A program made the translations under genes and the position numbers. A DNA stretch of 64,000 nucleotides, taken from a virus. The first letter of the stretch is position 1. Every line of letters starts with the position of its first letter. The stretch is taken from the IMG/VR virus record IMGVR_UViG_3300021963_000027, positions 1 through 64,000 of that record; one strand, given 5' to 3'. The notes under the pieces were generated by a model, which did no database searches, was not told the origin of the DNA, and was given only the letters and a program-made list of their open reading frames with translations. This document shows, one piece after another, positions 30,928 through 38,611 of the stretch.

Positions 30928-31153
30928 GAAACAGCGGCGTGGAAAGTAGACACGCAGGAACAAAAGAACTGGAACAAAACCAACACGGAGATGCACCGAG
31001 ATGTGATTGTGAGTGAAGGTTGTATGACCGAAGAGAAGACCCGTGCATGGGGAGAAGACGGGAGCTTGATGTGGTGTCACATTTTAACGCTCAACAATAC
31101 GTCGATGGGTTTTAAACTCATTCTAGCAGGAGTTACACCCTGCCTGTTTCACC
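30928..31153 (+). ncRNA. tRNA-like element 1, with long insertion
   Basis: Acceptor-like 7-bp stem GAAACAG/CTGTTTC (30928-30934 with 31144-31150), then CG and a D-arm-like GCGTG/CACGC. Near the 3' end are an anticodon-arm-like ATGGG-TTTTAAA-CTCAT (31105-31121) and a T-arm-like GCAGG/CCTGC (31126-31143). About 150 nt lie between D-arm and anticodon arm. Read as a tRNA, the anticodon would be TTA, pairing with the UAA stop. The T-loop is not canonical, so function is uncertain. Confidence 0.5.
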
Positions 31154-31162
31154 TTTTTTAAT

Positions 31163-31274
31163 GAAGCAACGGTGTGGATGGAGACACATAGACCTCGACC
31201 CCAGAGATGGATGATGGTCGCCTTACCCCAAAGTCAAAGGATAGGTGCAGTTGGTTCGAATCCAACTTGCTTCG
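31163..31274 (+). ncRNA. tRNA-like element 2, homologous to element 1
   Basis: Acceptor GAAGCAA/TTGCTTC (31163-31169 with 31267-31273), CG, D-arm GTGT/ACAC, and a perfect T-arm GTTGG-TTCGAAT-CCAAC (31250-31266). About 62 nt lie between the D and T arms, too many for a normal tRNA, and no standard anticodon arm is evident. The 5' part aligns with element 1 (GAARCAR-CG-GYGTGGA, then GACAC). A T-run follows. The two form a tandem pair of unknown class. Confidence 0.6.
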
Positions 31275-31285
31275 CTTTTTTTAAT

Positions 31286-31387
31286 ATGAACTTAGAACTG
31301 AAAAACATACTAGAAAATCAAGCATGGGATGATGAATTCTATGCAGCCATGTTGGAGAAATCACAACAACAATCGCGTATAATATAA
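31286..31387 (+). CDS. Hypothetical peptide, 33 aa
   Basis: Helical and acidic (NLELKNILENQAWDDEFYAA). Lies between the tRNA-like element and the next gene, with an A-rich start context. Modest evidence. Confidence 0.4.
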   Translation: MNLELKNILENQAWDDEFYAAMLEKSQQQSRII

Positions 31388-31393
31388 ACAATA

Positions 31394-31771
31394 ATGAAGA
31401 TATTTAACTTTGGAAAATACAAAGGACTAAGCATACAAAGAGTTGCCTTTGGAAATCCAAATTATGTTAGATGGGCGATTGAAAATGTTGCTGGATTCGA
31501 AGAGTTGGCTAAAGACATTGAAATTCCAGAAACAAAAATCAAGAACATGGCAAGCCATAATCAATACAGCGAACTGTATGATGAAAAAATGCCATCCGAT
31601 CACGGATCAGAGGTTACAGATGATAGAGGATGCGTAATAGGTACAAGATACTACAGGCGATCTTCAACTGGTAGCGATCTTGAATGTCATACTGTATATC
31701 CAAATGGATCAGGAGTTTGGCATGGTGGAATGGGCGGCGATCTGTATTACGATGAATTCGGGAACACTTAA
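31394..31771 (+). CDS. DUF3820-like N-terminus protein, 125 aa
   Basis: The first 40 residues (FNFGKYKGLSIQRVAFGNPN, then YVRWAIENV) match the short F-G-K-Y-K-G, Y-x-x-W domain found alone or attached to exonucleases. The rest (HGSEVTDDRGCVIGTRYYRR; GSGVWHGGMGGDLYYDEFG) is glycine-rich and looks like a separate beta domain. Function unknown. Confidence 0.6.
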   Translation: MKIFNFGKYKGLSIQRVAFGNPNYVRWAIENVAGFEELAKDIEIPETKIKNMASHNQYSELYDEKMPSDHGSEVTDDRGCVIGTRYYRRSSTGSDLECHTVYPNGSGVWHGGMGGDLYYDEFGNT

Positions 31772-31797
31772 TTAAAAAACTAGATTACTATTGTGAC

Positions 31798-32154
31798 ATG
31801 CTTAAAGAAACTTTATTTGAACTTTTCGGTGAACTTAATACAGTTCATGAATTGGATGAATGCGGTTATGCTCGTTATTCCACCGATGACTTTATCATCT
31901 GTGTTGATGAATATCATGGTTTTCATATCGTCTCTGTAGATTTAAAAGAGGTCTTCAACAAGACTTCACAATCTCCCATTCACTTCGAATTCTCGGAATA
32001 CAAACCACTCTCCAAGCGTAAGAAAGATCGCATTCGTGAAGCTATGCGATTCTTGATTAAGAATCGGAAAGATGCTGGTGGTTTCTTTGGATGTATGGAT
32101 GGGTTCGACGATTTGAGTTCTGATATTCGACGAGCATTTTATCAAACAATCTAA
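31798..32154 (+). CDS. Hypothetical protein, 118 aa
   Basis: CTAG-box promoter with -10 TACTAT and 6 nt. Alpha/beta with VHELDECGYARYSTDDFIIC and a basic helix KRKKDRIREAMRFLIKNRK. Not recognised. Confidence 0.55.
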   Translation: MLKETLFELFGELNTVHELDECGYARYSTDDFIICVDEYHGFHIVSVDLKEVFNKTSQSPIHFEFSEYKPLSKRKKDRIREAMRFLIKNRKDAGGFFGCMDGFDDLSSDIRRAFYQTI

Positions 32155-32161
32155 CAATTTT

Positions 32162-32226
32162 GGTGGGGAGGTGGGATACCATGAGTGTGGTCATTCTGTC
32201 ATTGTCTTTTTCATACCCTCCTCACC
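32162..32226 (+). ncRNA. Stem-loop between genes
   Basis: A 10-bp stem GGTGGGGAGG/CCTCCTCACC (32162-32171 and 32217-32226, one G-T pair) encloses 45 nt with an inner ACCA/TGGT hairpin. No T-run follows, so this is probably not a simple terminator. It could be a leader structure for the gene at 32243. Confidence 0.5.
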
Positions 32227-32242
32227 ATCAATTTTCAAATAT

Positions 32243-32476
32243 ATGGAACTGATTCCTATAGAATATAAAATAAAACACGATTTCAACGAATACACTTACT
32301 ACATCGTGTCGAGAAATACCAATAAAGGGAACCAAAAATGGTTTATCACTATGTATCGTAAAGAAATTTATTTTAATATTGAAGATATGTCTTGGACGTA
32401 TTTTGCTTTGGATTGGTGCGGTTTCAACAAACCTGAAGAAGCTTTGGAAGCTTTTGAAAAATATCTTAAAAACTAG
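32243..32476 (+). CDS. Hypothetical protein, 77 aa
   Basis: The ATG at 32243 follows the stem-loop by 16 nt; the frame further upstream is inside the stem-loop. Beta front (NEYTYYIVSRNTNKGNQKWF) and helical end PEEALEAFEKYLKN with CTAG-box tail. Unknown. Confidence 0.6.
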   Translation: MELIPIEYKIKHDFNEYTYYIVSRNTNKGNQKWFITMYRKEIYFNIEDMSWTYFALDWCGFNKPEEALEAFEKYLKN

Positions 32477-32490
32477 AATACAATCGTGTC

Positions 32491-32757
32491 ATGCAGAAAC
32501 GTTATTACATGTATCTCCCAATGAATATCGACAAAGAAAAGAATACTCGCTTTGTCGTGGAAACTGATGGCATCCCTCAAAGTGATTTGTTCACTGGTAG
32601 AGTCGTCGCTCGTAATTCCAAAGCTTATTTCCATCTTGGTCGTGTAATGAATGAGTGGGTCAATCCCATGGCAGACTTGCGAAATGGTATGCAACCATCT
32701 TTTATTCCTATCAGTCTATCAGAGGTCAAAGAGAAATTTGAACAACACATTTTATAA
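32491..32757 (+). CDS. Hypothetical protein, 88 aa
   Basis: CTAG-box promoter (-10 TACAAT, 6 nt). Alpha/beta (RYYMYLPMNIDKEKNTRFVV; FTGRVVARNSKAYFHLG). Followed 2 nt later by the next gene. Confidence 0.6.
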   Translation: MQKRYYMYLPMNIDKEKNTRFVVETDGIPQSDLFTGRVVARNSKAYFHLGRVMNEWVNPMADLRNGMQPSFIPISLSEVKEKFEQHIL

Positions 32758-32759
32758 TT

Positions 32760-33038
32760 ATGAAAAAAGAAATCGCAGAACTTATTGTTGAAAATAGCTA
32801 CGACATGGACATTCGTGAGGATTACAGTGGTCGAGGAATGTTTGGGAATACCACTACTGGTATCGTGTGTGATAGCGAGAAAGATTTTTATAACGCCATT
32901 GGTGAACTTTACATGGAAATGATCAAAGATGCTATGATTGAAGCTGAAAATTATGATATGGAGCCAGCACAAGAACTAACAGAAACAATCGGTCGAATTC
33001 GCGTTGATAACATGGGATATCGTTATATTTTTTACTGA
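32760..33038 (+). CDS. Hypothetical protein, 92 aa
   Basis: Mostly helical, acidic. GRGMFGNTTTGIVCDSEKDF in the front is a typical loop-strand stretch. Its stop shares 1 nt with the next ATG. Unknown. Confidence 0.6.
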   Translation: MKKEIAELIVENSYDMDIREDYSGRGMFGNTTTGIVCDSEKDFYNAIGELYMEMIKDAMIEAENYDMEPAQELTETIGRIRVDNMGYRYIFY

Positions 33039-33256
33039 TGATAGAAGAACGATCAATATTCATCGAAGAAGGACAAAGCGTATTCTTCCCCAGAGTTGGT
33101 CTTTGTTTTCATAAATCATTTTCGGATAAATTTAAAGGACTGACATTCCCCCAAGCAAGGCGTAAATTGAAGAAGTCTTTCACACATAGTCAGCAAGATC
33201 ACATCATGCACTATCTGAAACAAAAAGGAATCACAATATCACCATTAAAAAACTAG
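33038..33256 (+). CDS. Hypothetical basic protein, 72 aa
   Basis: Overlaps the previous stop. Basic helical end (PQARRKLKKSFTHSQQDHIM) and CTAG-box tail SPLKN. Possibly nucleic-acid binding; no motif is diagnostic. Confidence 0.55.
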   Translation: MIEERSIFIEEGQSVFFPRVGLCFHKSFSDKFKGLTFPQARRKLKKSFTHSQQDHIMHYLKQKGITISPLKN

Positions 33257-33299
33257 AATAAAATCGTAGCACAACAACGAACCAACAGAATAACACATT

Positions 33300-34328
33300 A
33301 TGGCACACGAAATTGAAATCGGAACTGATCGGGTAATCACATTTGGCGAACGCGCATGGCATCGTCTCGATGAGAATCACCAGACTCCTCTTACTAAAGA
33401 GATTATCAATCCTTTGTTCATTCCTTATCTGGAAGGGCAAGCTAACGTCAACATCGATGGGGTAGAAGTACCTCTTGAGGGTTGGAAGACTATTGTTGCT
33501 GATCTTCGTAACAGTGACATTGAAGGCGATTTCCGTCCTGTTCATGTTGCGTCTGATCGCTATGAGATTCTCCAAAATGAAGTCTTGTTCGATGCACTGC
33601 AAGAGGCACTGCGTGGAATCAATTACAATATCGTATCTGCTGGCACACTGGCAGGTCTAAAGAACTTCTTCGTATCGGTGGAATTCAATGGAGAATCGAA
33701 TATCAATCTACCTGATGGTAGTGAGTGCAAAGCGTTCTTCTCCCTCTTTACTTCTCATGATGGCACGAAAAATGCTTCCTACTACGATACGACACATCGC
33801 ACTGTTTGCATGAACACTGTTCGTTCTTCTTATCAAGCTCGCGGTAATCAAGGGTTCAACATCGCTCACACCAAAAACGCAAGTGTGCGTATCATGAACA
33901 TGGCTCAAATCTTCAATGATACTCTCCATGGTCGTCGTGTCTTCGAAGAGAATATGGCTGAATTGTATTCCATTGAATGCGATTTGTCCAAAGCAGAACG
34001 ATTCGTTGCTGGTTTCTTGGCAGACAAGACAAAAGCCGAAGAGAAGCTTTCCACACGCTCTTTCAACCAAATGACAGAGATTGTCGCTCTTGCTTGGAAC
34101 GGTGCTGGTAATCGCGGTGGCAATCTGTTCTACCTTGCCCAAGGTGCTACTGAGTATTGGACTCGCGGCAATGGCACTGGTGGTGCAAACAAAGACCTCG
34201 GACGCAAAGCATTCTCTTCTGAGTTCGGTCTTGGCATGGATAACAAGTGCAATTTCCTCTCTGCTCTTAGCAATCCATCGCAACGTGAGAAATTCATCAA
34301 GCGGGGAGATTTGGTTCTTAGCAACTGA
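33300..34328 (+). CDS. DUF932 phage/plasmid protein, 342 aa
   Basis: Full-length DUF932: GERAWHRLDENHQTPLT, then FRPVHVASDRYEILQNEVLF, TLAGLKNFFVSVEFNG, MNTVRSSYQARGNQGFNIAH and AWNGAGNRGGNLFYLAQGAT. Found in many plasmids and phages, with an unknown role that may be linked to DNA replication or maintenance. CTAG-box promoter with TAAAAT and about 34 nt leader. Codons are more GC-rich than in the neighbours. Confidence 0.9.
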   Translation: MAHEIEIGTDRVITFGERAWHRLDENHQTPLTKEIINPLFIPYLEGQANVNIDGVEVPLEGWKTIVADLRNSDIEGDFRPVHVASDRYEILQNEVLFDALQEALRGINYNIVSAGTLAGLKNFFVSVEFNGESNINLPDGSECKAFFSLFTSHDGTKNASYYDTTHRTVCMNTVRSSYQARGNQGFNIAHTKNASVRIMNMAQIFNDTLHGRRVFEENMAELYSIECDLSKAERFVAGFLADKTKAEEKLSTRSFNQMTEIVALAWNGAGNRGGNLFYLAQGATEYWTRGNGTGGANKDLGRKAFSSEFGLGMDNKCNFLSALSNPSQREKFIKRGDLVLSN

Positions 34329-34336
34329 TCCCTACG

Positions 34337-34348
34337 CCCCCCCCCCCC
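34337..34348 (+). repeat. Run of 12 C
   Basis: A homopolymer C12 followed by TCCCTCCC between the DUF932 stop and the next CTAG box. The length may vary between virions or reflect sequencing error. Confidence 0.6.
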
Positions 34349-34385
34349 TCCCTCCCTAATTAAAAAACTAGAATAAAATAATCGC

Positions 34386-34778
34386 ATGAATGAATCACGA
34401 ATGTATTTCTTTGTCATGAGACAATTAAACGGTTTAAATAAAGGAATCCAAGCAGGTCACGCAGCAATCGAATATCAACTGGAACACGGTAATAAAAAAG
34501 TTTATAAGGACTTTGCAAAATATCACAAGACATTCATCATCTTGGATGGTGGTGGGTCAAAAGATATGGAATCGCGCCTGACTGAATTGGAATATTTCAA
34601 AGTTGATCATGCACCATTTTATGAGCCTGATCTGAACAATTCTTTGAGCGCAATCGCTTTTATTGTTCCTGAAAGTATCTATGGTATGGATATTAAAACA
34701 ATCGATGATCCTATCTTTGTTACCAGAAATGAAGAATTCGCACGGTATCTCAAATCTTTCAAATTAGCAAGTAATTAA
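34386..34778 (+). CDS. Pth2-like peptidyl-tRNA hydrolase family protein, 130 aa
   Basis: MYFFVMRQLNGLNKGIQAGH, then AAIEYQLEHG, resembles the beta strand and K-G-x-x-A-x-Q-x-x-H/A helix of Pth2-fold proteins; FYEPDLNNSLSAIAFIV corresponds to the E-P-D-L-N-x-x-L-T-A-I-A segment. Pth2 frees tRNA from stalled peptides. Phage forms are reduced and their activity is unproven. CTAG-box promoter (-10 TAAAAT, 6 nt). Confidence 0.7.
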   Translation: MNESRMYFFVMRQLNGLNKGIQAGHAAIEYQLEHGNKKVYKDFAKYHKTFIILDGGGSKDMESRLTELEYFKVDHAPFYEPDLNNSLSAIAFIVPESIYGMDIKTIDDPIFVTRNEEFARYLKSFKLASN

Positions 34779-34803
34779 AAAACTAGAATACAATAATCAC
34801 ATC

Positions 34804-35298
34804 ATGAAAATTACAACAAACATTCAGTCATTGACTGCCACAGACACCATTTCTAACTTCTTCAAAGGGAAAGGTCAATTCATGCGAGCAGCATGGAAAA
34901 GTAATCCGAAACCAGCAGCAGCGTTTAAAGGTGTTGTTTTGGAAAAACGCACCACCACTATCGTTCGCTCTGGATTGGAATTCCAAAATCTTTCGAGTGT
35001 TAAAGAAGCTATCGAATCTGGTGAACGTGGAGAAGTTCAAGAGCTTCCTTGGGGTGAATGGGTTTATTATCCTTACCTTATCAAGCACAACGAATCGTAT
35101 TATCTGCGAATGTATCCCACTGATTCTATTCCTATCGTGCGATATTTTGTCGATGATGTTGAAGTCACAAAAGATGTTTTCGCGACATATCTCACACCAT
35201 CGGAAGCTAAGAAATTGCTGAGTGAAGATAAAGAAAAACCCGAATGCTTCACGATCAAAATGGAAAACGTTCTCTCAACTGAGGAATTCATTGGCTAA
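34804..35298 (+). CDS. Hypothetical protein, 164 aa
   Basis: CTAG-box promoter (-10 TACAAT) with 9 nt to the ATG. The N-terminus is basic (FFKGKGQFMRAAWKSNPKPA); the middle has WGEWVYYPYLIKHNESYYLR. Beta-rich core with helical ends. Not recognised. Confidence 0.6.
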   Translation: MKITTNIQSLTATDTISNFFKGKGQFMRAAWKSNPKPAAAFKGVVLEKRTTTIVRSGLEFQNLSSVKEAIESGERGEVQELPWGEWVYYPYLIKHNESYYLRMYPTDSIPIVRYFVDDVEVTKDVFATYLTPSEAKKLLSEDKEKPECFTIKMENVLSTEEFIG

Positions 35299-35335
35299 TC
35301 AATCCCAAACAAACAACACAAATACACAAATACAC

Positions 35336-35572
35336 ATGAATAACAAACTAAATTGCTGTGCATACAACATCGGTCGTCCACAAAAAACCCATACAGGTTG
35401 GGTAAACAGAGGGGCAACTGAAGTATTGAATGCTAATCGTAAAGGTATCGCCAAACTTCGTCAACGTGGATTCACTTGGGCGCAGATCAACCAATGCCTT
35501 GAGCGTGTCGGTGTTAATGTTGGTTACAATAACCTTTATCAGTGGTCTTTGAATCATTACAATAAACGCTAA
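35336..35572 (+). CDS. Putative helix-turn-helix protein, 78 aa
   Basis: Starts after repeated ACACAAAT units. Basic. The C-terminal half (GIAKLRQRGFTWAQINQCLE, then VNVGYNNLYQWSL) has the spacing of a helix-turn-helix. Followed by a predicted pseudoknot. Regulatory role inferred only. Confidence 0.5.
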   Translation: MNNKLNCCAYNIGRPQKTHTGWVNRGATEVLNANRKGIAKLRQRGFTWAQINQCLERVGVNVGYNNLYQWSLNHYNKR

Positions 35573-35581
35573 TCTGTAGGA

Positions 35582-35635
35582 CTTGGCTGATTCCCTCTCT
35601 CCCATAGCCAAGGGGACTCATATCAGAGAGGGAAT
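35582..35635 (+). ncRNA. H-type RNA pseudoknot after the 35336 gene
   Basis: Stem 1 CTTGGCT/AGCCAAG (35582-35588 with 35606-35612) is interleaved with stem 2 ATTCCCTCTC/GAGAGGGAAT (35590-35599 with 35626-35635). Both are perfect. The crossing order gives an H-type pseudoknot. It lies between a stop codon and the next CTAG box, so it may end or protect the upstream mRNA. Confidence 0.65.
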
Positions 35636-35666
35636 TACTTTTAAAAAACTAGAATAGACTCTTCAC

Positions 35667-35846
35667 ATGCACGTTGCCGAAGCTATCCAACACCTCAAAA
35701 AAGTTCTTCCTTACATTCACACCATCGAGCCGATTGGTAAGAATCTATTCACTGTCAAGTATGCAAGCTACAATGGAATCAGATCGTGGAGATGTCCAAC
35801 TTGCTTTGCGGAACATAGAAAGCGCATAGCCGATCTTAAAAACTAG
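35667..35846 (+). CDS. Hypothetical protein, 59 aa
   Basis: CTAG-box promoter (-10 TAGACT, 6 nt). MHVAEAIQHLKKVLPYIHTI, a strand, then WRCPTCFAEHRKRIADLKN with a C-x-x-C knuckle and basic end. A zinc-binding or nucleic-acid role is possible. Confidence 0.6.
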   Translation: MHVAEAIQHLKKVLPYIHTIEPIGKNLFTVKYASYNGIRSWRCPTCFAEHRKRIADLKN

Positions 35847-35860
35847 AATACACTTGAGAC

Positions 35861-36013
35861 ATGATAAAAAGTATATTAGAAATTGAAAAATTGATTGATG
35901 ATGCCAAAGATTGCGGTAGAAATTTTAACGGTATGACATATCTCGAAGGTGTTATAGTTGCTTTGGAATGGGTTCTCGGTAATCTTGAAGATGACGAATC
36001 ACCAATCGAATAA
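35861..36013 (+). CDS. Hypothetical acidic peptide, 50 aa
   Basis: CTAG-box promoter (-10 TACACT, 6 nt). Two helices (LEIEKLIDDAKDCGRNF; LEGVIVALEWVLGNLEDDE). Helix-hairpin-like acidic protein of unknown role. Confidence 0.55.
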   Translation: MIKSILEIEKLIDDAKDCGRNFNGMTYLEGVIVALEWVLGNLEDDESPIE

Positions 36014-36019
36014 AATATT

Positions 36020-36259
36020 ATGAAAGACGATCACCCATTTGATGATTTTAAATTTACTATTGATTTCACACCAGAGAATGAAAAGTATCTGAAAAGTAAA
36101 GGTTACGAAAAACGCAATGGTTCTTGTGCATATACGAGAACAGTTCTTACGGTAGTGCCTTTTAAAAAGTGGTATTGGGAAGATGCTTATAAATCTAAAA
36201 TCCATTTAAATATCGAAACAGAAACGATTGTGAAAGCACGTTTGGTAATTAAAAACTAG
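36020..36259 (+). CDS. Hypothetical protein, 79 aa
   Basis: Follows the previous stop by 6 nt. FDDFKFTIDFTPENEKYLKS, then GSCAYTRTVLTVVPFKKWYW: alpha/beta. Ends in VIKN, the CTAG-box tail. Confidence 0.55.
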   Translation: MKDDHPFDDFKFTIDFTPENEKYLKSKGYEKRNGSCAYTRTVLTVVPFKKWYWEDAYKSKIHLNIETETIVKARLVIKN

Positions 36260-36273
36260 AATACACCCAAATT

Positions 36274-36558
36274 ATGGAAAATATCAAATTTATTAATAAC
36301 GATGAGTGGTCTGGTTGTTTTGTGAATAATAATCACCCACCTTACAAATCAAATCCATTGCATCAATATACCTATACTGGAAGTGTGGAGGGTAATAATA
36401 TTGTATTTTATCAATTATACGAACACACATTTCTCTACGAAGAAATAATGCTTTATAAAATTCTTCGATGGGAACCAATTTCGGTGAAAAGACATTGCGT
36501 GTCAATGCTTCGAAATGTCATCGATGGTTTGAATGCTTGTACAGAATTTAAAAACTAG
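36274..36558 (+). CDS. Hypothetical protein, 94 aa
   Basis: CTAG-box promoter with TACACC, 6 nt to the ATG. Aromatic beta-rich front (NPLHQYTYTGSVEGNNIVFY), helical end TEFKN. Unknown. Confidence 0.6.
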   Translation: MENIKFINNDEWSGCFVNNNHPPYKSNPLHQYTYTGSVEGNNIVFYQLYEHTFLYEEIMLYKILRWEPISVKRHCVSMLRNVIDGLNACTEFKN

Positions 36559-36572
36559 AATACACTTGAGAC

Positions 36573-37331
36573 ATGACAAATAACCTTGCTACCATCGCCA
36601 AAGCATTCCGTCACAACACTGGTAAGTCTTTTCTTGACTCTGGTGATCACTATGGTCGTCACTATGAAAAACCTCCCATTACTGATGAGACTCCATTGGT
36701 GTCTATTGATACATGGAGAACGGAAATCACTGCCACAATCGACACTGCTCGCTTTCTGGCTGAAACCTGTAAAGTCGATACTGAACTTCAAAATCAATTT
36801 GATAAGTGGGTTGAACTGGAAGAGAATTCTGAATTGAATTGGTTCGAAGCGGGAGAGACATTTGCTACAGAAGTGTTAGGTCTAACACAATTGGCGAGAG
36901 ACAATACTTACAATGGTGAGAATGATTTATCTCAAACGTATGTTTGGGAAGTCTATGCCGATGAGGATGATGGTGATTGGATTTACAATGACGATGCTCT
37001 GATGGTCGTCTATGCTCACACTGGTTGCGATGTACGCGGTGGTTATGCTTATCCCTTGTTCCTACGATGCCAAGGGGATTATTCGATTCCCATGGATTTG
37101 GTAGCTGAATTTTTCATCACCGATGCTCGTTTGAATGGTGAAGACTTGGAAGACGAAGCATGTCGATCATTGGATGAACAATGGCAATGTGGCTATACTT
37201 CCAATCCTGCTTACCATATGTCCAAGGACATTGAGCGCGTATTTGAATTCACCAAGACAGTGAACACGGTGGTCGTGAAGCTGACAAGCGGTGAGATTGT
37301 CAGAATCATGGCAGGAGCAAGAACATATTAA
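36573..37331 (+). CDS. Conserved phage hypothetical protein, 252 aa
   Basis: CTAG-box promoter (-10 TACACT, 6 nt). The front has SGDHYGRHYEKPPITDETPL. The middle has VVYAHTGCDVRGGYAYPLFL followed by PMDLVAEFFI, which I associate with a phage-specific family of unknown function. Acidic overall (ADEDDGDWIYNDDA), so a DNA-mimic role cannot be excluded. Confidence 0.65.
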   Translation: MTNNLATIAKAFRHNTGKSFLDSGDHYGRHYEKPPITDETPLVSIDTWRTEITATIDTARFLAETCKVDTELQNQFDKWVELEENSELNWFEAGETFATEVLGLTQLARDNTYNGENDLSQTYVWEVYADEDDGDWIYNDDALMVVYAHTGCDVRGGYAYPLFLRCQGDYSIPMDLVAEFFITDARLNGEDLEDEACRSLDEQWQCGYTSNPAYHMSKDIERVFEFTKTVNTVVVKLTSGEIVRIMAGARTY

Positions 37332-37353
37332 AAAACTAGATTAAAATTTGGAC

Positions 37354-37551
37354 ATGATGAAGATCGTCAAACTCGACATGGAGTATGTCAATAAAGGAAC
37401 TCCAATGCATGAACTACCCGTTATCTTTAAAGGTAATTCAAAACAATGTAAGGGTATGTTGTTACGCTATCAATTTGTTAAAGAGAGTAATCTCTATGGA
37501 GGTTACTGGAACGATGAAGAAGGAAACAGTTATTTTATTTTACCCTCATGA
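37354..37551 (+). CDS. Hypothetical protein, 65 aa
   Basis: CTAG-box promoter (-10 TAAAAT, 6 nt) selects ATG 37354 over 37348. Product MMKIVKLDMEYVNKGTPMHE, then YGGYWNDEEGNSYFILPS: a short beta-sheet protein. Overlaps the next ATG. Confidence 0.55.
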   Translation: MMKIVKLDMEYVNKGTPMHELPVIFKGNSKQCKGMLLRYQFVKESNLYGGYWNDEEGNSYFILPS

Positions 37552-37802
37552 ATGATCTTACTTTACGTATGAATAATCTTGCACGATATGTGAAATGCCC
37601 GATCTACATTGATTACTATACTCATGATAGTTGTGATTGTTACAAGATCGATGTACCATATACTACATATGCCAAAGAAACACGGGTTTTGTGTCGAGTC
37701 GATGAAGGTATCGAACTGGCAAGACAACGAGCAAAACAAATTTTGTTTAACAGAATTGAAGAATCTCTCACCTTAAATCCAATTGAAAGTTATGAACGAT
37801 GA
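37548..37802 (+). CDS. Hypothetical protein, 84 aa
   Basis: ATGA overlap with the upstream gene. Strand-rich front with C-x-C (YTHDSCDCYKIDVPYTTYAK) and a helical end (GIELARQRAKQILFNRIEE). Unknown. Confidence 0.55.
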   Translation: MNDLTLRMNNLARYVKCPIYIDYYTHDSCDCYKIDVPYTTYAKETRVLCRVDEGIELARQRAKQILFNRIEESLTLNPIESYER

Positions 37803-38007
37803 TGATTTAGATATGTTTCGCGCCATTGCGAACGAATGTGATTATGATGAATGTGTTTTGATCATGGAGGATTGTTTGGAATCTGATTCGGAAATCATGC
37901 GAACATCTGTGTATGAAATCTATAAAAGTAGGCTTAGATATTTGAAGGATTTGGAGGATGAACTTGAATACTACGAATATCTTAGCGAATCAGGAAATTG
38001 GGATTAA
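37792..38007 (+). CDS. Hypothetical acidic protein, 71 aa
   Basis: The ATG at 37792 lies inside the end of the previous gene. Strongly acidic and helical (CDYDECVLIMEDCLESDSEI). Could mimic nucleic acid; no family match. Confidence 0.5.
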   Translation: MNDDDLDMFRAIANECDYDECVLIMEDCLESDSEIMRTSVYEIYKSRLRYLKDLEDELEYYEYLSESGNWD

Positions 38008-38028
38008 AAACTAAAACATAATTAAGCC

Positions 38029-38172
38029 ATGAAATACATTCTAACAAAACGCTGCCCTGATGGTCAAATCGTAATTGTGCATCTCGCATCTGAACAGGAA
38101 CTCAAATTTCATCTTACTGGTATGTGGCATCACACCACTGGTTACGAAATCATTTCCATCGTCAAAGCATAA
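38029..38172 (+). CDS. Hypothetical protein, 47 aa
   Basis: Promoter variant AAAAACTAAAA with CATAAT, 6 nt. MKYILTKRCPDGQIVIVHLA and HHTTGYEIISIVKA: a three-strand beta protein. Followed 4 nt later by the next gene. Confidence 0.55.
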   Translation: MKYILTKRCPDGQIVIVHLASEQELKFHLTGMWHHTTGYEIISIVKA

Positions 38173-38176
38173 TCCT

Positions 38177-38389
38177 ATGAAAAGACTCACTAAAGAAGAA
38201 ATAGAACGATTTGCCAATGCATCCACAAACAAAGATGCTGTGTGGAATTTCCTTGGCACTGCTCATCACTGTGGTAATTATGTCAATGCGATTGCCAATC
38301 TGTTAGACGATGCGGCACTGTATGGTTGGAACAATTTGACTGTGATGGCAATCTATGAGGGATTGAAATACGCAAATTTAAAAAACTAG
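38177..38389 (+). CDS. Hypothetical protein, 70 aa
   Basis: The ATG at 38177 lies 4 nt after the previous stop. Helical: RLTKEEIERFANASTNKDAV, then GNYVNAIANLLDDAALYGW. Ends ANLKN with the CTAG-box tail. Confidence 0.55.
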   Translation: MKRLTKEEIERFANASTNKDAVWNFLGTAHHCGNYVNAIANLLDDAALYGWNNLTVMAIYEGLKYANLKN

Positions 38390-38403
38390 AATATACTTGG
38401 GAC

Positions 38404-38604
38404 ATGAACATTACAGCAGAAGCAGGAGAATCGGTGTTTAATTTAGCAAAGAGAGCCATACAAGAAGCAGCATATAAAAACATTGCAATTGGGATGACTC
38501 ATAATGGAGATACTGTATCGGTTTATCCAGAAAGTCATATTCATGATATTCTTGAAAAAATGCATTATCTTCGGGAGTATAAAAGATTAAAAACTAGAGC
38601 ATAA
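38404..38604 (+). CDS. Hypothetical protein, 66 aa
   Basis: CTAG-box promoter (-10 TATACT, 6 nt). MNITAEAGESVFNLAKRAIQ with VYPESHIHDILEKMHYLREY. Reads KTRA at the end through the next box until TAA. Unknown. Confidence 0.55.
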   Translation: MNITAEAGESVFNLAKRAIQEAAYKNIAIGMTHNGDTVSVYPESHIHDILEKMHYLREYKRLKTRA

Positions 38605-38611
38605 TCAGGAT

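Noticed and set aside
30928-31153. tmRNA
   Set aside because: No Ala-type acceptor with G-U, no tag ORF ending in the usual ALAA-like sequence, and too short; a homologous element follows in tandem.
33708-34283. 191-aa minus-strand ORF
   Set aside because: It is wholly antisense to the well-supported DUF932 gene and has no family features.
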